64,000 bases of DNA from Roseateles_B sp051857535 (GCF_051857535.1 NZ_JBPZGY010000012.1:93720-157719); one strand, 5' to 3'; counted from the stretch's first letter, positions 7,263 to 15,979 are shown. Notes: generated by a model not told the origin, from the sequence alone. Numbers and translations are program-made.

Positions 7263-7895
7263 TCACTCGAGCTGCAAACCGAGGCTCTCGGGGTTACCCC
7301 TGCCCTGGCGGATGAGCACCGGCTCGTCACCGCTAAGGTCGATCACGGTGGTGGGCTGCATGGGGCAGGCACCGGCGTCGATGATGGCTTGCAGTTGGCG
7401 GTCGAAGCGCTCGCTGATCTCGTGGGCGTCGTTGAGGGGCTCGGTCTCGCCGGGCGGGATCAGGGTGGTGGCCAGCAGGGGTTGCCCCAGCAGCGCCAGC
7501 AGGTCCAGCGTGACCCGGTGCTCAGGCACGCGCAGGCCGATGGTGCGCCGTGACGGATGCGAGACCCGGCGCGGCACTTCCTTGGTGGCCTCGAGGATGA
7601 AGGTGAAGGGACCCGGCGTGGCGTTCTTCAGCAGGCGGTACTGCTTGTTGTCGACCTTCGCGTAGGTGGCGAGCTCGCTGAGGTCGCGGCACAGCAGGGT
7701 GAGATGGTGTTTCTCGTCGACCCCGCGCACGCGGCGCAGGGCGTCGGCCGCCGCCTTGTCGTCCAGGTGGCAGACCAGGGCGTAGCTGGAATCGGTGGGG
7801 ATGGCGACCACGCCGCCGGCATGCAGGATCTGCACCGCCTGACGCAGGAAGCGGGCTTGCGGGTTGTCCGGGTGGACTTCAAAGAATTGGGCCAT
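7263..7895 (-). CDS. YciO/YrdC/Sua5-family protein (threonylcarbamoyl-AMP synthase-like)
   Basis: 210-residue YrdC-fold protein. The pattern GGVVAIPTDSSYALVC near residues 27-42 and KKNATPGPFTFIL-type core (about 90-102, here KNATPGPFTFIL) fit the family that makes L-threonylcarbamoyl-AMP for tRNA t6A37. Sequence and length resemble the YciO branch rather than the longer Sua5 or essential TsaC, and YciO activity is less certain. It is cytosolic. The 202 bp between it and the MCP start hold no other gene I can support. Confidence 0.85.
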   Translation of the reverse strand: MAQFFEVHPDNPQARFLRQAVQILHAGGVVAIPTDSSYALVCHLDDKAAADALRRVRGVDEKHHLTLLCRDLSELATYAKVDNKQYRLLKNATPGPFTFILEATKEVPRRVSHPSRRTIGLRVPEHRVTLDLLALLGQPLLATTLIPPGETEPLNDAHEISERFDRQLQAIIDAGACPMQPTTVIDLSGDEPVLIRQGRGNPESLGLQLE

Positions 7896-7963
7896 GGGGG
7901 CATTGTGTGCCTCCCATGGCCCGAGGGTGTGGCGTGGGCGCCGCGGGACTGCTGTGCGAAGGG

Positions 7964-9139
7964 TCAGTCGAAGGTGAACACGAAATGCTGCTCCACCTCC
8001 AGGCCGCCCTTGGGCGGCGTGCAGACATAGCGGCTGATGGCCTCGCGCACCGGCTCGCGCAGCTGGGGCTCGCCGGCCACGCGGATATTGGCCGGTGCAC
8101 CCTGGGCATTGATCTCGAAGAGCGCGGTCAGCGAGAACTGGCCCTTGAGGTCCAGATCAGGGATGACGGGGCGCTGCGTCTGCGGGCAGGCCTGGGACGC
8201 CGTCAGGGGCGGCTGGGCGGGCGGTGGCTGGGCAGGCCCGGCGCGCAGGGCCTGGACGCCCGCCGTGGCCAGCAGGGCAGCGACGCAGAGGCCCAGGCGG
8301 CCGAAACGGCGGCGCCACAGCGGCAGGGTGGAATCGGACTTCAGCATTGCGATCCTCTCTTTCAAGGGATGGGTAGGCTGCCAGGCCGAGGCAGCGATCG
8401 GTACTGCGGGGAAGTCAAACAGGGGATCGGTCTTCAGCAAGGCCTGGGCATAGCTCTTCCATTGCCCGGGCTGCTGCCGCAGCAGGGCGGCATCGCAGGC
8501 GAGTTCCTGGTCCTGCCGCAGGGCAGGCAGGGCCCACCACAGCAGTGGGTTGAACCAGGCCAGGGCCTGCAGCAGTGCCGCGAGCAGGCGGGTGGCGTTG
8601 TCATGGCGGCGGGCATGCATGGCCTCGTGGGCCAGCACCCAGGCACGCTCCTGGGGCGTGAAGCGATCCTCGAAGTCCAGGGGTAGCAACAGGCGCGGTC
8701 GCCACACGCCCACCAGGCCCGGCGAGCTGCCGCGCGGGGTACGCAGGCAGTCCTGCGGATCCAGGGGCAGGGCGCGCAGGAAGCGCCAGTGCTGCAGCCC
8801 GTGCCAGGTGGTCACCAGCAGGGCTCCCAGCGCCCACAGCAGCGGCCCAGCCTGCGTGGGCATGGAGACCGCCTGCACACCGGCATCCAGCGAATCCCAT
8901 GCCGCCCGCCAGACCACGGGCGCCAGTTGCAGGCGCGGCAGGCCGGTCTCCGGCAGGATCGCACAGGCCATGCACAGCAGGGGCAGCAGCCACACGGCAT
9001 AGGCCTCCTGGGCCCCGGCGATGCGGCGCAGGGGACGGCGTAGCAGGGCCACGGCCAGCAGGCCCAGGCTCAGGCCCAGATGGGCTTGCCAGAGTCTCTG
9101 CAGCAGGGCGTCCAACCAGGGCTCAGCGCTCATCGTCAT
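7964..9139 (-). CDS. M56-family membrane metallopeptidase with a C-terminal TonB-like domain
   Basis: Second BlaR1-like protease, 391 residues. Hydrophobic segments lie near 20-36, 47-62, 97-112 and 280-300. The zinc motif HEAMH is at 171-175 and the third-ligand glutamate in DQELACD is E212. After a Pro-rich stretch (AQPPPAQPPL, about 305-315) the last 75 residues resemble a TonB C-terminal domain (FEINAQGAPANIRVAG ... EAISRYVCTPP). This differs from the first M56 protein, whose C-terminal region is unrelated by eye. It overlaps its blaI-like partner by 17 bp. By analogy it should cleave or inactivate the repressor; the signal is unknown, but a TonB-like sensor domain suggests an envelope cue. 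Confidence 0.87.
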   Translation of the reverse strand: MTMSAEPWLDALLQRLWQAHLGLSLGLLAVALLRRPLRRIAGAQEAYAVWLLPLLCMACAILPETGLPRLQLAPVVWRAAWDSLDAGVQAVSMPTQAGPLLWALGALLVTTWHGLQHWRFLRALPLDPQDCLRTPRGSSPGLVGVWRPRLLLPLDFEDRFTPQERAWVLAHEAMHARRHDNATRLLAALLQALAWFNPLLWWALPALRQDQELACDAALLRQQPGQWKSYAQALLKTDPLFDFPAVPIAASAWQPTHPLKERIAMLKSDSTLPLWRRRFGRLGLCVAALLATAGVQALRAGPAQPPPAQPPLTASQACPQTQRPVIPDLDLKGQFSLTALFEINAQGAPANIRVAGEPQLREPVREAISRYVCTPPKGGLEVEQHFVFTFD

Positions 9140-9494
9140 GCTCCTTCAGCAATTGGCGCAGGGCCTCGGCGTCCTCGGCGCTGAGCTTGCGCTGGGCCGA
9201 GAAATGGGCCACGAGCGGTGACAGCCGGCCGCCGAAGACGCGGTCCAGCAAGCCCATGGACTCCGAGCCCTCCCACTGCGCCCGCTCGATCAGGGGCTCG
9301 TAGAGGTAGCGGCGGCCGTCGCGGTCGGCCTTTACCGCGCCCTTGTTGAGCAGGCGGTTCAGCAAGGTCTTGACGGTGCCCAGCTGCCAGCCGTCCTGCG
9401 GCGGCAGCGCGGCGAGGATGTCCTCGGCGCTGAGGGGATGGCGGACCCAGAGGGCCTGCATGATCTGGGATTCGGCGTCGGAGATGGTGCTCAT
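9123..9494 (-). CDS. BlaI/MecI/CopY-family transcriptional repressor (second copy)
   Basis: 123-residue winged-helix repressor, clearly paralogous to the copy at 4434-4799 (shared TVKTLLNRLLNKGAV, DGRRYLYEP, SMGLLDRVFGG). Start MSTISDAESQIM. A TTGACA -35 on the minus strand (9529 to 9524), a 17-bp spacer and a TGTTGT hexamer would place transcription initiation at the ATG, so the mRNA is probably leaderless; no Shine-Dalgarno is present. The tandem CAAC-N4-GTTG dyads cover this promoter, implying autoregulation of this gene and its overlapping M56 partner. Confidence 0.9.
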   Translation of the reverse strand: MSTISDAESQIMQALWVRHPLSAEDILAALPPQDGWQLGTVKTLLNRLLNKGAVKADRDGRRYLYEPLIERAQWEGSESMGLLDRVFGGRLSPLVAHFSAQRKLSAEDAEALRQLLKEHDDER

Positions 9495-9497
9495 GAT

Positions 9498-9542
9498 TCG
9501 ACAACAGTTGTTGACGAATTGATTGTCAACGCCTGTTGTCGA
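9498..9542 (-). promoter_or_regulatory. Tandem-dyad operator and promoter of the second BlaI-type repressor
   Basis: A 45-bp dyad centred on 9520 made of two CAAC-N4-GTTG palindromes (9502-9513 and 9527-9538), spaced 25 bp, the inner one 8 bases from the start codon. Geometry matches the other blaI operator exactly while the half-sites differ. It overlaps a consensus TTGACA -35 element. Confidence 0.78.
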
Positions 9543-9599
9543 TATGCCCAGTCCAGAAAAACCCGGATCTTGGCGACGGCCGCCAAGCGTGGGAAAGGC

Positions 9600-10475
9600 T
9601 CAGTGCGAGGGGGCGATGATGCGCGCCTGCAGCGCGTCCCAGACAGGCGTCAGGCGGCCTGACAGGGCGGCCAGCTTGCCGAGGTCGGTGTGGCTTTCGT
9701 CGGGGCTGTGGAAGTCGGAGCCGCGTGAGGCCAGCAGATCGAATTCCAGGGCGGTCTCGGTGTACTTGGCGGCCTCTGCGGCCGTGTGGCTGCCCGTCAC
9801 CACCTCGATGCCGCGGCCGCCATGGGCCATGAACTCGGTGATCAGGGCATATTCCTCGGTTGGCGTGAAGTCGTAGCGCCCAGGGTGGGCGATCACGGCC
9901 TCGCCGCCCGCCTGGGTGACCCAGCGTACGGCGTCGGCCAGCCGGGCCCAGCGGTGGGGCACGAAACCAGGCTTGCCCTCGGTCAGGAAGCGGCGGAAGA
10001 CCTCGGGCACGTCCTGGCAATGGCCGGCATCCACCAGGAAACGGGCGAAATGGGTGCGGGAGATCAGCTCAGGGTTGCCCACGTACTTCAGCGCGCCTTC
10101 GTAGGCCCCCTTGATGCCGACCTGGGCCAGGCCTTCCGCCATCTCGCGCGCGCGCGCGCCGCGACCGCCGCGGGTCTCGCGCAGACCCTGCACCAGGGCT
10201 TCATTCTCGTGGTCGAAGCCCAGGCCCACGATATGCACCACGCGCCCCGCGAAGGTGACGGAGATCTCGCAGCCCGTCAGGTAGTGCAGGCCCAGGCGCC
10301 CGGCGGCCTCGATGGCGCGGGCCTGGCCGCCGACTTCGTCGTGGTCGGTCAGGGCCCATAGCTCGACGCCATTGGCCTGGGCGCGCGCGGCCAGGGCCTC
10401 AGGCTCCAGCGTGCCATCGGACACCTTGGAATGGCAGTGAAGATCGGCGTTGCTGAGGGCGTTGATGGTGTTCAC
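9600..10475 (-). CDS. rnm: PHP-domain phosphoesterase, RNase AM / YciV-type 5'-3' exoribonuclease
   Basis: 291-residue PHP-domain protein. Metal-binding motifs include DLHCHSKVSDG (about 11-21), TDHDEVGG (about 43-50), E at about 70 (GCEISV), IAHPGRY near 197-203, and a terminal GSDFHS. The family was first described as a 3',5'-nucleoside bisphosphate phosphatase; E. coli YciV (RNase AM) matures the 5' ends of rRNAs and removes short RNA 5' nucleotides. It is cytosolic and Mn-dependent by family. It lies between the second MCP gene and the second blaI pair; no functional link to either is evident. Confidence 0.88.
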   Translation of the reverse strand: MNTINALSNADLHCHSKVSDGTLEPEALAARAQANGVELWALTDHDEVGGQARAIEAAGRLGLHYLTGCEISVTFAGRVVHIVGLGFDHENEALVQGLRETRGGRGARAREMAEGLAQVGIKGAYEGALKYVGNPELISRTHFARFLVDAGHCQDVPEVFRRFLTEGKPGFVPHRWARLADAVRWVTQAGGEAVIAHPGRYDFTPTEEYALITEFMAHGGRGIEVVTGSHTAAEAAKYTETALEFDLLASRGSDFHSPDESHTDLGKLAALSGRLTPVWDALQARIIAPSH

Positions 10476-10564
10476 GCGGCCATTCTAGAGGGCGCTCACG
10501 CCGGGCTCGCTGCGCTGCAGCAAAGCCCCTGCGGGTGTCGCAGGCGGCCGGGCCGCCCTGGGCG

Positions 10565-12130
10565 TCAGGCGTGCCGCGCGCTGACCCGGAAGCTGCTGAT
10601 TGCCGCTGTCAGGCCCACGGCCTGGTCGCGCAGGCTGCTGGCGGCGGCAGCGCCCTGCTCGACGAGGGCGGCGTTCTGCTGCGTCATCTGGTCCAGGTTG
10701 GTGATGGCCTGGCCGACCTCGCCGATGCTGGTGCTTTGCTCCAGGGTGGAGGCGCTGATCTCGCCCATGATGTCGGTGACCCGCTGCACGGAGCTGACGA
10801 TCTCCTGCATGGTGCTGCCTGCCTCCTGGACCAGGCTGGCGCCGGCCTCGATGCGGTCCATGGAGCCGGTGATCAGGCTCTTGATCTCCTTGGCGGCCTC
10901 GGCGCTGCGCTGGGCCAGCGAACGCACCTCGCCCGCCACCACTGCAAAGCCGCGTCCCTGCTCGCCGGCACGGGCGGCTTCCACCGCAGCGTTGAGCGCC
11001 AGGATGTTGGTCTGGAAGGCAATGCCGTCGATCACGCCGATGATGTCGCCGATCTTGCGCGAGCTCGTGCTGATCTCGCCCATGGTCTGCACGACCTGCT
11101 GGACCACGTCACCGCCGCGCTGCGCCACGCTTGAGGCGCTGCTGGCCAACTGGTTGGCCTGGCGGGCGGAGTCGGCGTTGTGGCGGACGGTCTCGGTGAG
11201 CTGCTCCATCGAGGAGGCCGTCTCCTCCAGGCTGGCCGCTGCCTGCTCCGTGCGGGCTGACAGGTCGTGGTTGCCGGTGGCCACCTCGGAGGCCGCTACC
11301 TGAATGGATTCCGAGCCCTCACGGACCTTCAGCACGATGCCGCGCAGGCCTTCCTGCATGTGGACCAGGCTGGTGGACAGGGCGCTCAGCTCGTCCTTGC
11401 CCTCGATGTGCAGGTGGCCGTCCAGGTTGCCGTTCTCCACGGCCGACGCAAAGGCCATGCCCTGCTGGATGGGCAGCAGCAGCGAATGGGCAATGCGCCA
11501 TCCGATGAAGGCCGCCAGGGCCATGCCGCACAGCAGGGCCACGACGATGACGGTGGTGATGGTGCTGTAGACGCCCGCGATCTTGTCGTGGGCCATCTCG
11601 ATGAAGCGGTCCACCGTGTTCAGGGCCTGGTCCAGGTCCTGCTCGGCCTGGTCGATGGACTTCTTGGCCTCGCGCGGCGCATCCCAGGCGGCCTTGAGGT
11701 CGCCAGCCATGTCGCCCTTGGACAACTGGGCCATCACCGGCTGCATGCCGCTGCGGTAGGCGTCGAAGTTGTTGCGGATGACGGTGAGCCCTTCCCGGAC
11801 CTTGGGGTCCTTGACCCGCTGCTCCAAATCCTTGAGCCCCTTGTCCGCCGACTTCATGGCGTCCTCCCAGCGGCCCTGCGCTCGTTTGAAGTCGGCCACG
11901 CCGATGGCGGCGAAGATCATGTCCTTTTCGTAGCGGCGGGCGGTCAGCATGCCCGAGCGCAGCTCGTCCACGCTGCGCATTGAGGCCACGACCGAGGTGT
12001 TGAAGGTCTCGAAGGCACCGAACATCGTGCGGGTAGCCATCCAGCCACCCCCGCCCAGCACCAGCATCAGCAGCACCATCAAACTGAAGGCCAGGCCCAA
12101 TCGGGCCTTGATGGACAGTTGTCGCAGCAT
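10565..12130 (-). CDS. Methyl-accepting chemotaxis protein (second)
   Basis: 521-residue chemoreceptor read from MLRQLSIKARLG, chosen because AGGAGA lies 9 bases upstream; a longer open frame to 12205 lacks such support. TM1 is about 8-30, a roughly 160-residue periplasmic domain follows, TM2 is about 190-212, then HAMP and the MCP signalling domain with the conserved tip GIAFQTNILALNAAVEAARAG. The periplasmic part (RRYEKDMIFAAIG, long amphipathic helices) again looks like a four-helix bundle. There is no C-terminal pentapeptide. It is related to but distinct from the receptor at 5510-7060. The ligand is unknown. Confidence 0.94.
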   Translation of the reverse strand: MLRQLSIKARLGLAFSLMVLLMLVLGGGGWMATRTMFGAFETFNTSVVASMRSVDELRSGMLTARRYEKDMIFAAIGVADFKRAQGRWEDAMKSADKGLKDLEQRVKDPKVREGLTVIRNNFDAYRSGMQPVMAQLSKGDMAGDLKAAWDAPREAKKSIDQAEQDLDQALNTVDRFIEMAHDKIAGVYSTITTVIVVALLCGMALAAFIGWRIAHSLLLPIQQGMAFASAVENGNLDGHLHIEGKDELSALSTSLVHMQEGLRGIVLKVREGSESIQVAASEVATGNHDLSARTEQAAASLEETASSMEQLTETVRHNADSARQANQLASSASSVAQRGGDVVQQVVQTMGEISTSSRKIGDIIGVIDGIAFQTNILALNAAVEAARAGEQGRGFAVVAGEVRSLAQRSAEAAKEIKSLITGSMDRIEAGASLVQEAGSTMQEIVSSVQRVTDIMGEISASTLEQSTSIGEVGQAITNLDQMTQQNAALVEQGAAAASSLRDQAVGLTAAISSFRVSARHA

Positions 12131-12304
12131 GGCGGCGTCTCCTTTTCTCGTGACTGTGTGGCTGTGCCGGATGAGGCATCCGGCCGGATCGCGGGCAGCT
12201 TGCAAGCATGCGCTTGCCGGCCCGCCCCCAACAAGCAGAAAAGGACGGCAGACGTGGCGCTCTTCACGCCGGAGGCCGGCGCAGGACTGCCGGGACTCTG
12301 GTGC

Positions 12305-14041
12305 TCAGACGATGGCCTCCACCACCATCTGCACCCGCTGCTGGCCTTGGTACTCGTCCAGGCTCAGGCGGTAGGCCATGCGGGCTTGCTCGGGCACGGG
12401 CTCGGTGTGGCCGAACCAGATGGCATCCCGCAGCAGCCCGCCCTGGCGCACCCGCAGCTTCAGGTGGCGCTCTCCCACGATGCGCTGGGCCACGATCTGG
12501 ACCTCGTCACAGAACAACGGCGCCTCAAAGGCCTGGCCCCAGACCTGGGCCTCCAGCTCCTGGACGGTTTGCGCATTGAAGGCATCGGCAGGCAGCGGGC
12601 CATCGGTGCGCAGGGTGCGCTGCAGCGCAGCCTCGTCCAGCCATTCGGCCGCGACCTGGGTCAGCGCCTGGCGGAAGGACTCCACCCCGCCCTCGGCCAG
12701 GGTGCAGCCGGCAGCCATGGCGTGGCCGCCGAATTTCCTGAGCAGATCCGGATGGCGCTTGGAGACCAGGTCCAGGGCGTCGCGCAGGTGGAAGCCGGCA
12801 ATGGAGCGCCCGGATCCCTTCAACTGCCCATCGGCGCCGCGGGCCAGCACGAAGGTGGGGCGGTGCGCCGCGTCCTTGATGCGCGAGGCCACGATGCCCA
12901 CCACGCCTTCGTGGAAGTCCTCGTCGAAGATCACGATGGCGGGAGGCGTCTGCTGCTCCAGCCGCGTCTGCAGGCGCGCCAGCTGGGCCTCGGCCTGCTC
13001 ACGCATGCCGGCTTCGATCTCGCGGCGCTCGCGGTTGATGGTGTCCAGCAGGCGGGCCAGCTCGAGGGCACGAGCCGGGTCTTCGCACAGCAGACACTCG
13101 ATGCCCACGGTCATGTCGGACAAGCGACCGGCCGCATTGATGCGCGGCCCCAGCGCGAAGCCCAGGTCGAAGGTGTTGGCACGGGCGGCGTCGCGACCCG
13201 CGGCCGTGAAGAGCGCAGCCACCCCGGGCTGCATGCGGCCGGCGCGCATGCGGCGCAGGCCCTGCGCGACCAGGCGGCGGTTGTTGGCGTCCAGCCGCAC
13301 CACGTCGGCCACCGTGCCCAAGGCCACGAGGTCCAGCAAGCCGTCCAGGCGAGGCTGCTCGCGGCCCTCGTAGGTACCGCGCCGACGCAGCTCGCCGCGC
13401 ACGGCCAGCAGCACGTAGAAGGCCACGCCCACGCCGGCCAGGTTCTTGCTCTCGAAGCCGCAGCCGGGCTGGCTGGGGTTGACCAGCGCATCGGCCTCGG
13501 GCAGCTGGACCACCTCGTCCACCAGGGCGGGCAGGTGGTGGTCGGTGACCAGCACCTTCAGGCCCAGGGACTTGGCGTGGGCCACGCCGGCCAGGCTGGC
13601 AATGCCGTTGTCCACCGTCATCAGCAGGCCTGGTTGCAGAGGCAGGGCCAGTTCGACGATGGCCGGCGTCAAGCCGTAGCCGTGGATGGCGCGGTCGGGG
13701 ACCACGTAGTGCAGGGTGTCAGGTCTTGCCCCCAGCAGGCGCAGGCCGCGCAGGGCAACGGCGCAGGCGGTGGCGCCGTCGCAGTCGTAGTCGGCGACCA
13801 GGCAGATGCGTTCGCCATGCTGGATGGCATCGGCCAGCAGCGAAGCCGCGGCGGCGATGCCCTTGAGGCCTTCGGGCGGCAGCAGCTTGTCCAGGCCGGC
13901 ATCCAGTTCCTCGGGGCTGCGCACGCCGCGTGCAGCAAAGAGCCGGGCCAGCAGCGGGGAGACGCCGGCCTGCTCCAGCGCCCAGGCGGCGCGGGGCGGG
14001 GCGTCGCGGTTCAGCAGGGTGGGGCTGTTGAGCGGGTTCAC
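12305..14041 (-). CDS. recJ: Single-stranded-DNA-specific exonuclease RecJ
   Basis: 5'-3' ssDNA exonuclease used in recombination (RecFOR pathway), mismatch and base-excision repair. About 578 residues, normal length. DHH-family motifs: ADYDCDGATA (83-92), TVDNG (142-146), TDHH (166-169), then DHHA1 with GSGRS and FGGHAMAAG near residues 400-440. The start is taken as the GTG at 14041, which overlaps the TGA of the upstream gene (GTGA) and is preceded by CTGGAG. A longer ATG frame would run far into the upstream gene. It is translationally coupled to the RpfE-like gene. Confidence 0.95.
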   Translation of the reverse strand: MNPLNSPTLLNRDAPPRAAWALEQAGVSPLLARLFAARGVRSPEELDAGLDKLLPPEGLKGIAAAASLLADAIQHGERICLVADYDCDGATACAVALRGLRLLGARPDTLHYVVPDRAIHGYGLTPAIVELALPLQPGLLMTVDNGIASLAGVAHAKSLGLKVLVTDHHLPALVDEVVQLPEADALVNPSQPGCGFESKNLAGVGVAFYVLLAVRGELRRRGTYEGREQPRLDGLLDLVALGTVADVVRLDANNRRLVAQGLRRMRAGRMQPGVAALFTAAGRDAARANTFDLGFALGPRINAAGRLSDMTVGIECLLCEDPARALELARLLDTINRERREIEAGMREQAEAQLARLQTRLEQQTPPAIVIFDEDFHEGVVGIVASRIKDAAHRPTFVLARGADGQLKGSGRSIAGFHLRDALDLVSKRHPDLLRKFGGHAMAAGCTLAEGGVESFRQALTQVAAEWLDEAALQRTLRTDGPLPADAFNAQTVQELEAQVWGQAFEAPLFCDEVQIVAQRIVGERHLKLRVRQGGLLRDAIWFGHTEPVPEQARMAYRLSLDEYQGQQRVQMVVEAIV

Positions 14042-14955
14042 AGAGTCTCCAGAAGACGTGTCGCCTGCCCCCGGGCCGGGCGCAGCCGCTGCCACAGCCC
14101 TTGCGTCCAGGAACGCGGCTGTGGATACAGGGTCAGGGCCTGGCGCTCGCCGGCCAGGCTCAGTGTTGCGGTGCCGCTTGTGAGTGCGGGCAGCAGGGGG
14201 GCGATGCGCTGGGCGTCCAGGGCGCGCCAGGCTTCGGCCCAGGCGGCCCAGTCGCCGCTGATCCAGGCCGGGCGCAGCCGCTGGTCGGCCTCGATCCCGC
14301 TGGGCAGCGCGTGGTCGACCGCGCTGCCGCAGCCCCAGACCCAGACGCTGTTGATGGGGCGTTGGCCGGCCTGCTCGCGCGCCGCGTTCAATGGGTGGCC
14401 GTGCAGGGTCATCTGGACTTCCATCTGCAGGCGAAGCAGCTGCCGAGGCTCGGGCAGCCAGGCGTCAACGTTGCGATGGATCACACGGTCCAGGCTGGCC
14501 GTCTCCTGTCCGGCGAGGCTGGGGTGTGCCACGAACCACTGGCCCGGGGCGAGGTGCAGCCGTTTCCAGCCTTCCTCGGCGGGGAAGAGCGGGGCCAGGG
14601 CTTCGAAGAAGGCCAGGGAGGTGGTGGCGTCCAGGCCCAGATCGTCCGGGTCCAGGGCGGTGACCTGGTCGCTGCCCACGTCGCAATGCAGAGGGGTGAG
14701 CCGGGCCCAGGCCTGTGCACCTGCGCCCGGGCCGAGGGTCCAGGCGGCCAGGGGCGGGGGGCTTTGGGCGGGCAACCCGGCGAGGTCGGCCAGCAGCCGT
14801 TCGTGGGGCAGGGGAAGGCTGTATTCGTCGCCACCGCAGCGCGGGCCGACGCCCAGGCCCGCGAGGGCTCGGTCCAGGGCCGGGAGCGGCAGGTCCGCCA
14901 GGACCGCCCGGGCTTGCGGGTCGACGGCGCTGGCGTAGGGAATCACGAGATGCAT
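14038..14955 (-). CDS. RpfE-like / phosphoglycerate-mutase-like protein of unknown function
   Basis: 305-residue protein of a family often found immediately upstream of recJ in Beta- and Gammaproteobacteria (in Xanthomonas the neighbour is called rpfE) and sometimes labelled phosphoglycerate mutase-like. Recognisable stretches are PGQWFVAHPSLAG (about 137-149), the Pro-Ile-Asn-Ser-Val-Trp-Val-Trp-Gly-Cys-Gly run (about 197-210) and a C-terminal RLRPARG. No catalytic mechanism can be read from it, and the real function is unknown. The ATG at 14955 is chosen because homology-like sequence begins there (MHLVIPYA); longer frames cross the divergent phosphoesterase gene. It overlaps recJ by 4 bp. 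Confidence 0.75.
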   Translation of the reverse strand: MHLVIPYASAVDPQARAVLADLPLPALDRALAGLGVGPRCGGDEYSLPLPHERLLADLAGLPAQSPPPLAAWTLGPGAGAQAWARLTPLHCDVGSDQVTALDPDDLGLDATTSLAFFEALAPLFPAEEGWKRLHLAPGQWFVAHPSLAGQETASLDRVIHRNVDAWLPEPRQLLRLQMEVQMTLHGHPLNAAREQAGQRPINSVWVWGCGSAVDHALPSGIEADQRLRPAWISGDWAAWAEAWRALDAQRIAPLLPALTSGTATLSLAGERQALTLYPQPRSWTQGLWQRLRPARGQATRLLETL

Positions 14956-15040
14956 GGGGCGGATTATCCGGTGCGGCCTGTCATCGGCCGGCCACGGTAT
15001 GGACATCAGGCGGACATCGCTCCCCGGCAAGCTGCACGGC

Positions 15041-15970
15041 ATGCAGCACGACACCCTCCTGGCGCGCGCCGCCACCCTGGTTCCGGCCGCCCTCGGCCCC
15101 GCCGGTGATGAGCCGGCCGAGGCAGGTGAGGGGCTGCCGCGCCTGCGGGTGCGCACGGTCTGGATCTCGGACCTGCACCTGGGCACGCCCGGTTGCCAGG
15201 CGCGCCACCTGCTGGACTTCCTGCGCACGGTCGAGTGCGAGCAGCTCTTCCTGGTGGGCGACATCATCGACGGCTGGCAGCTGCGGCGCAGCTGGTACTG
15301 GCCGCAGGCCCACAACGACGTGGTGCAGAAGCTGCTGCGCAAGGCGCGCAAGGGCTGCCGAGTGATCTTCATCCCTGGCAACCACGACGAGTTCGCCCGC
15401 AAATACCTGCAGCACAGCTTCGGCGGCATCGAGGTGGCAGAGGACTGGATCCACGAGACCGCCGACGGCCGCAAGCTGTGGATCACGCATGGCGACCTCT
15501 TCGACGGCGTCATCCAGTGTGCCAAGTGGCTGGCCCATGTGGGGGACTCGCTCTATGAGTTCACGCTGAGGCTCAACCGCCACCTCAACAGCCTGCGGGC
15601 CCGGATGGGGCTGCCCTACTGGAGCCTGTCGCGCTACCTCAAGCTCAAGGTCAAGCGGGCGGTCAGCTACGTCTCGCAGTTCGAGGAGGCCGTGGCGCGC
15701 GAGGCTCGGCGGCGCGGTGTGCAGGGCGTGGTCTGCGGCCATATCCACCATGCCGAGCTGCGGGAGATCGATGGCATGCTCTATGCCAACGACGGCGACT
15801 GGGTCGAGAGCCTCACCGCCCTGGTCGAGCATGCGGACGGCCGCCTGGAGATCCTGGACTGGACCGCCTTCAGCCTTGGCAGCGGGCTGGTGTCCGGTCA
15901 TCGCACGGCAGAATCGGATGCGGCTGCGTGCGCTGATCGGCGTCATGCGCCTGTCACGATGCCTTCATAA
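15041..15970 (+). CDS. LpxH-like metallophosphoesterase (UDP-2,3-diacylglucosamine diphosphatase family)
   Basis: Calcineurin-like phosphoesterase related to LpxH, which cleaves UDP-2,3-diacylglucosamine in lipid A synthesis. Motifs in order from the chosen start: SDLHLG (about 43-48), VGDIIDGW, PGNHDE, THGDLFD and GHIHHAE, giving a complete two-metal site. It is larger than canonical LpxH (about 240 residues), and Burkholderiales often carry more than one family member, so the substrate is uncertain. The start is ambiguous: ATGs at 14954, 14999 and 15041 are in frame and none has a clear Shine-Dalgarno; 15041 is the most economical. It is followed 9 bp later by ppk. Confidence 0.8.
   Translation: MQHDTLLARAATLVPAALGPAGDEPAEAGEGLPRLRVRTVWISDLHLGTPGCQARHLLDFLRTVECEQLFLVGDIIDGWQLRRSWYWPQAHNDVVQKLLRKARKGCRVIFIPGNHDEFARKYLQHSFGGIEVAEDWIHETADGRKLWITHGDLFDGVIQCAKWLAHVGDSLYEFTLRLNRHLNSLRARMGLPYWSLSRYLKLKVKRAVSYVSQFEEAVAREARRRGVQGVVCGHIHHAELREIDGMLYANDGDWVESLTALVEHADGRLEILDWTAFSLGSGLVSGHRTAESDAAACADRRHAPVTMPS
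15940..15968 (+). promoter_or_regulatory. Possible Pho box upstream of ppk
   Basis: Three half-sites at 11-bp spacing, GCGTCAT-N4-CTGTCAC-N4-CCTTCAT, resemble PhoB sites (consensus CTGTCAT-N4-CTGTCAT); the middle one is near perfect, the outer two match 5 of 7. The site ends only 11 bp before the ppk ATG, unusually close for activation at a standard -10. It also lies inside the end of the preceding gene, so the call is tentative. Confidence 0.35.
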
Positions 15971-15979
15971 AGTGAGGTC

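Noticed and set aside
10543..10557. Terminator after the second MCP gene
   Set aside because: A short GGCGGC/GCCGCC stem with no T run; too common in this GC-rich sequence to call.
12119..14938. A 939-codon plus-strand open frame
   Set aside because: Antisense to recJ and the rpfE-like gene; low-complexity Gly/Gln/Val/Ala composition typical of a shadow frame.
14978..14984. Pho box before the LpxH-like gene
   Set aside because: A single CTGTCAT with no second half-site at 11 bp on either side.
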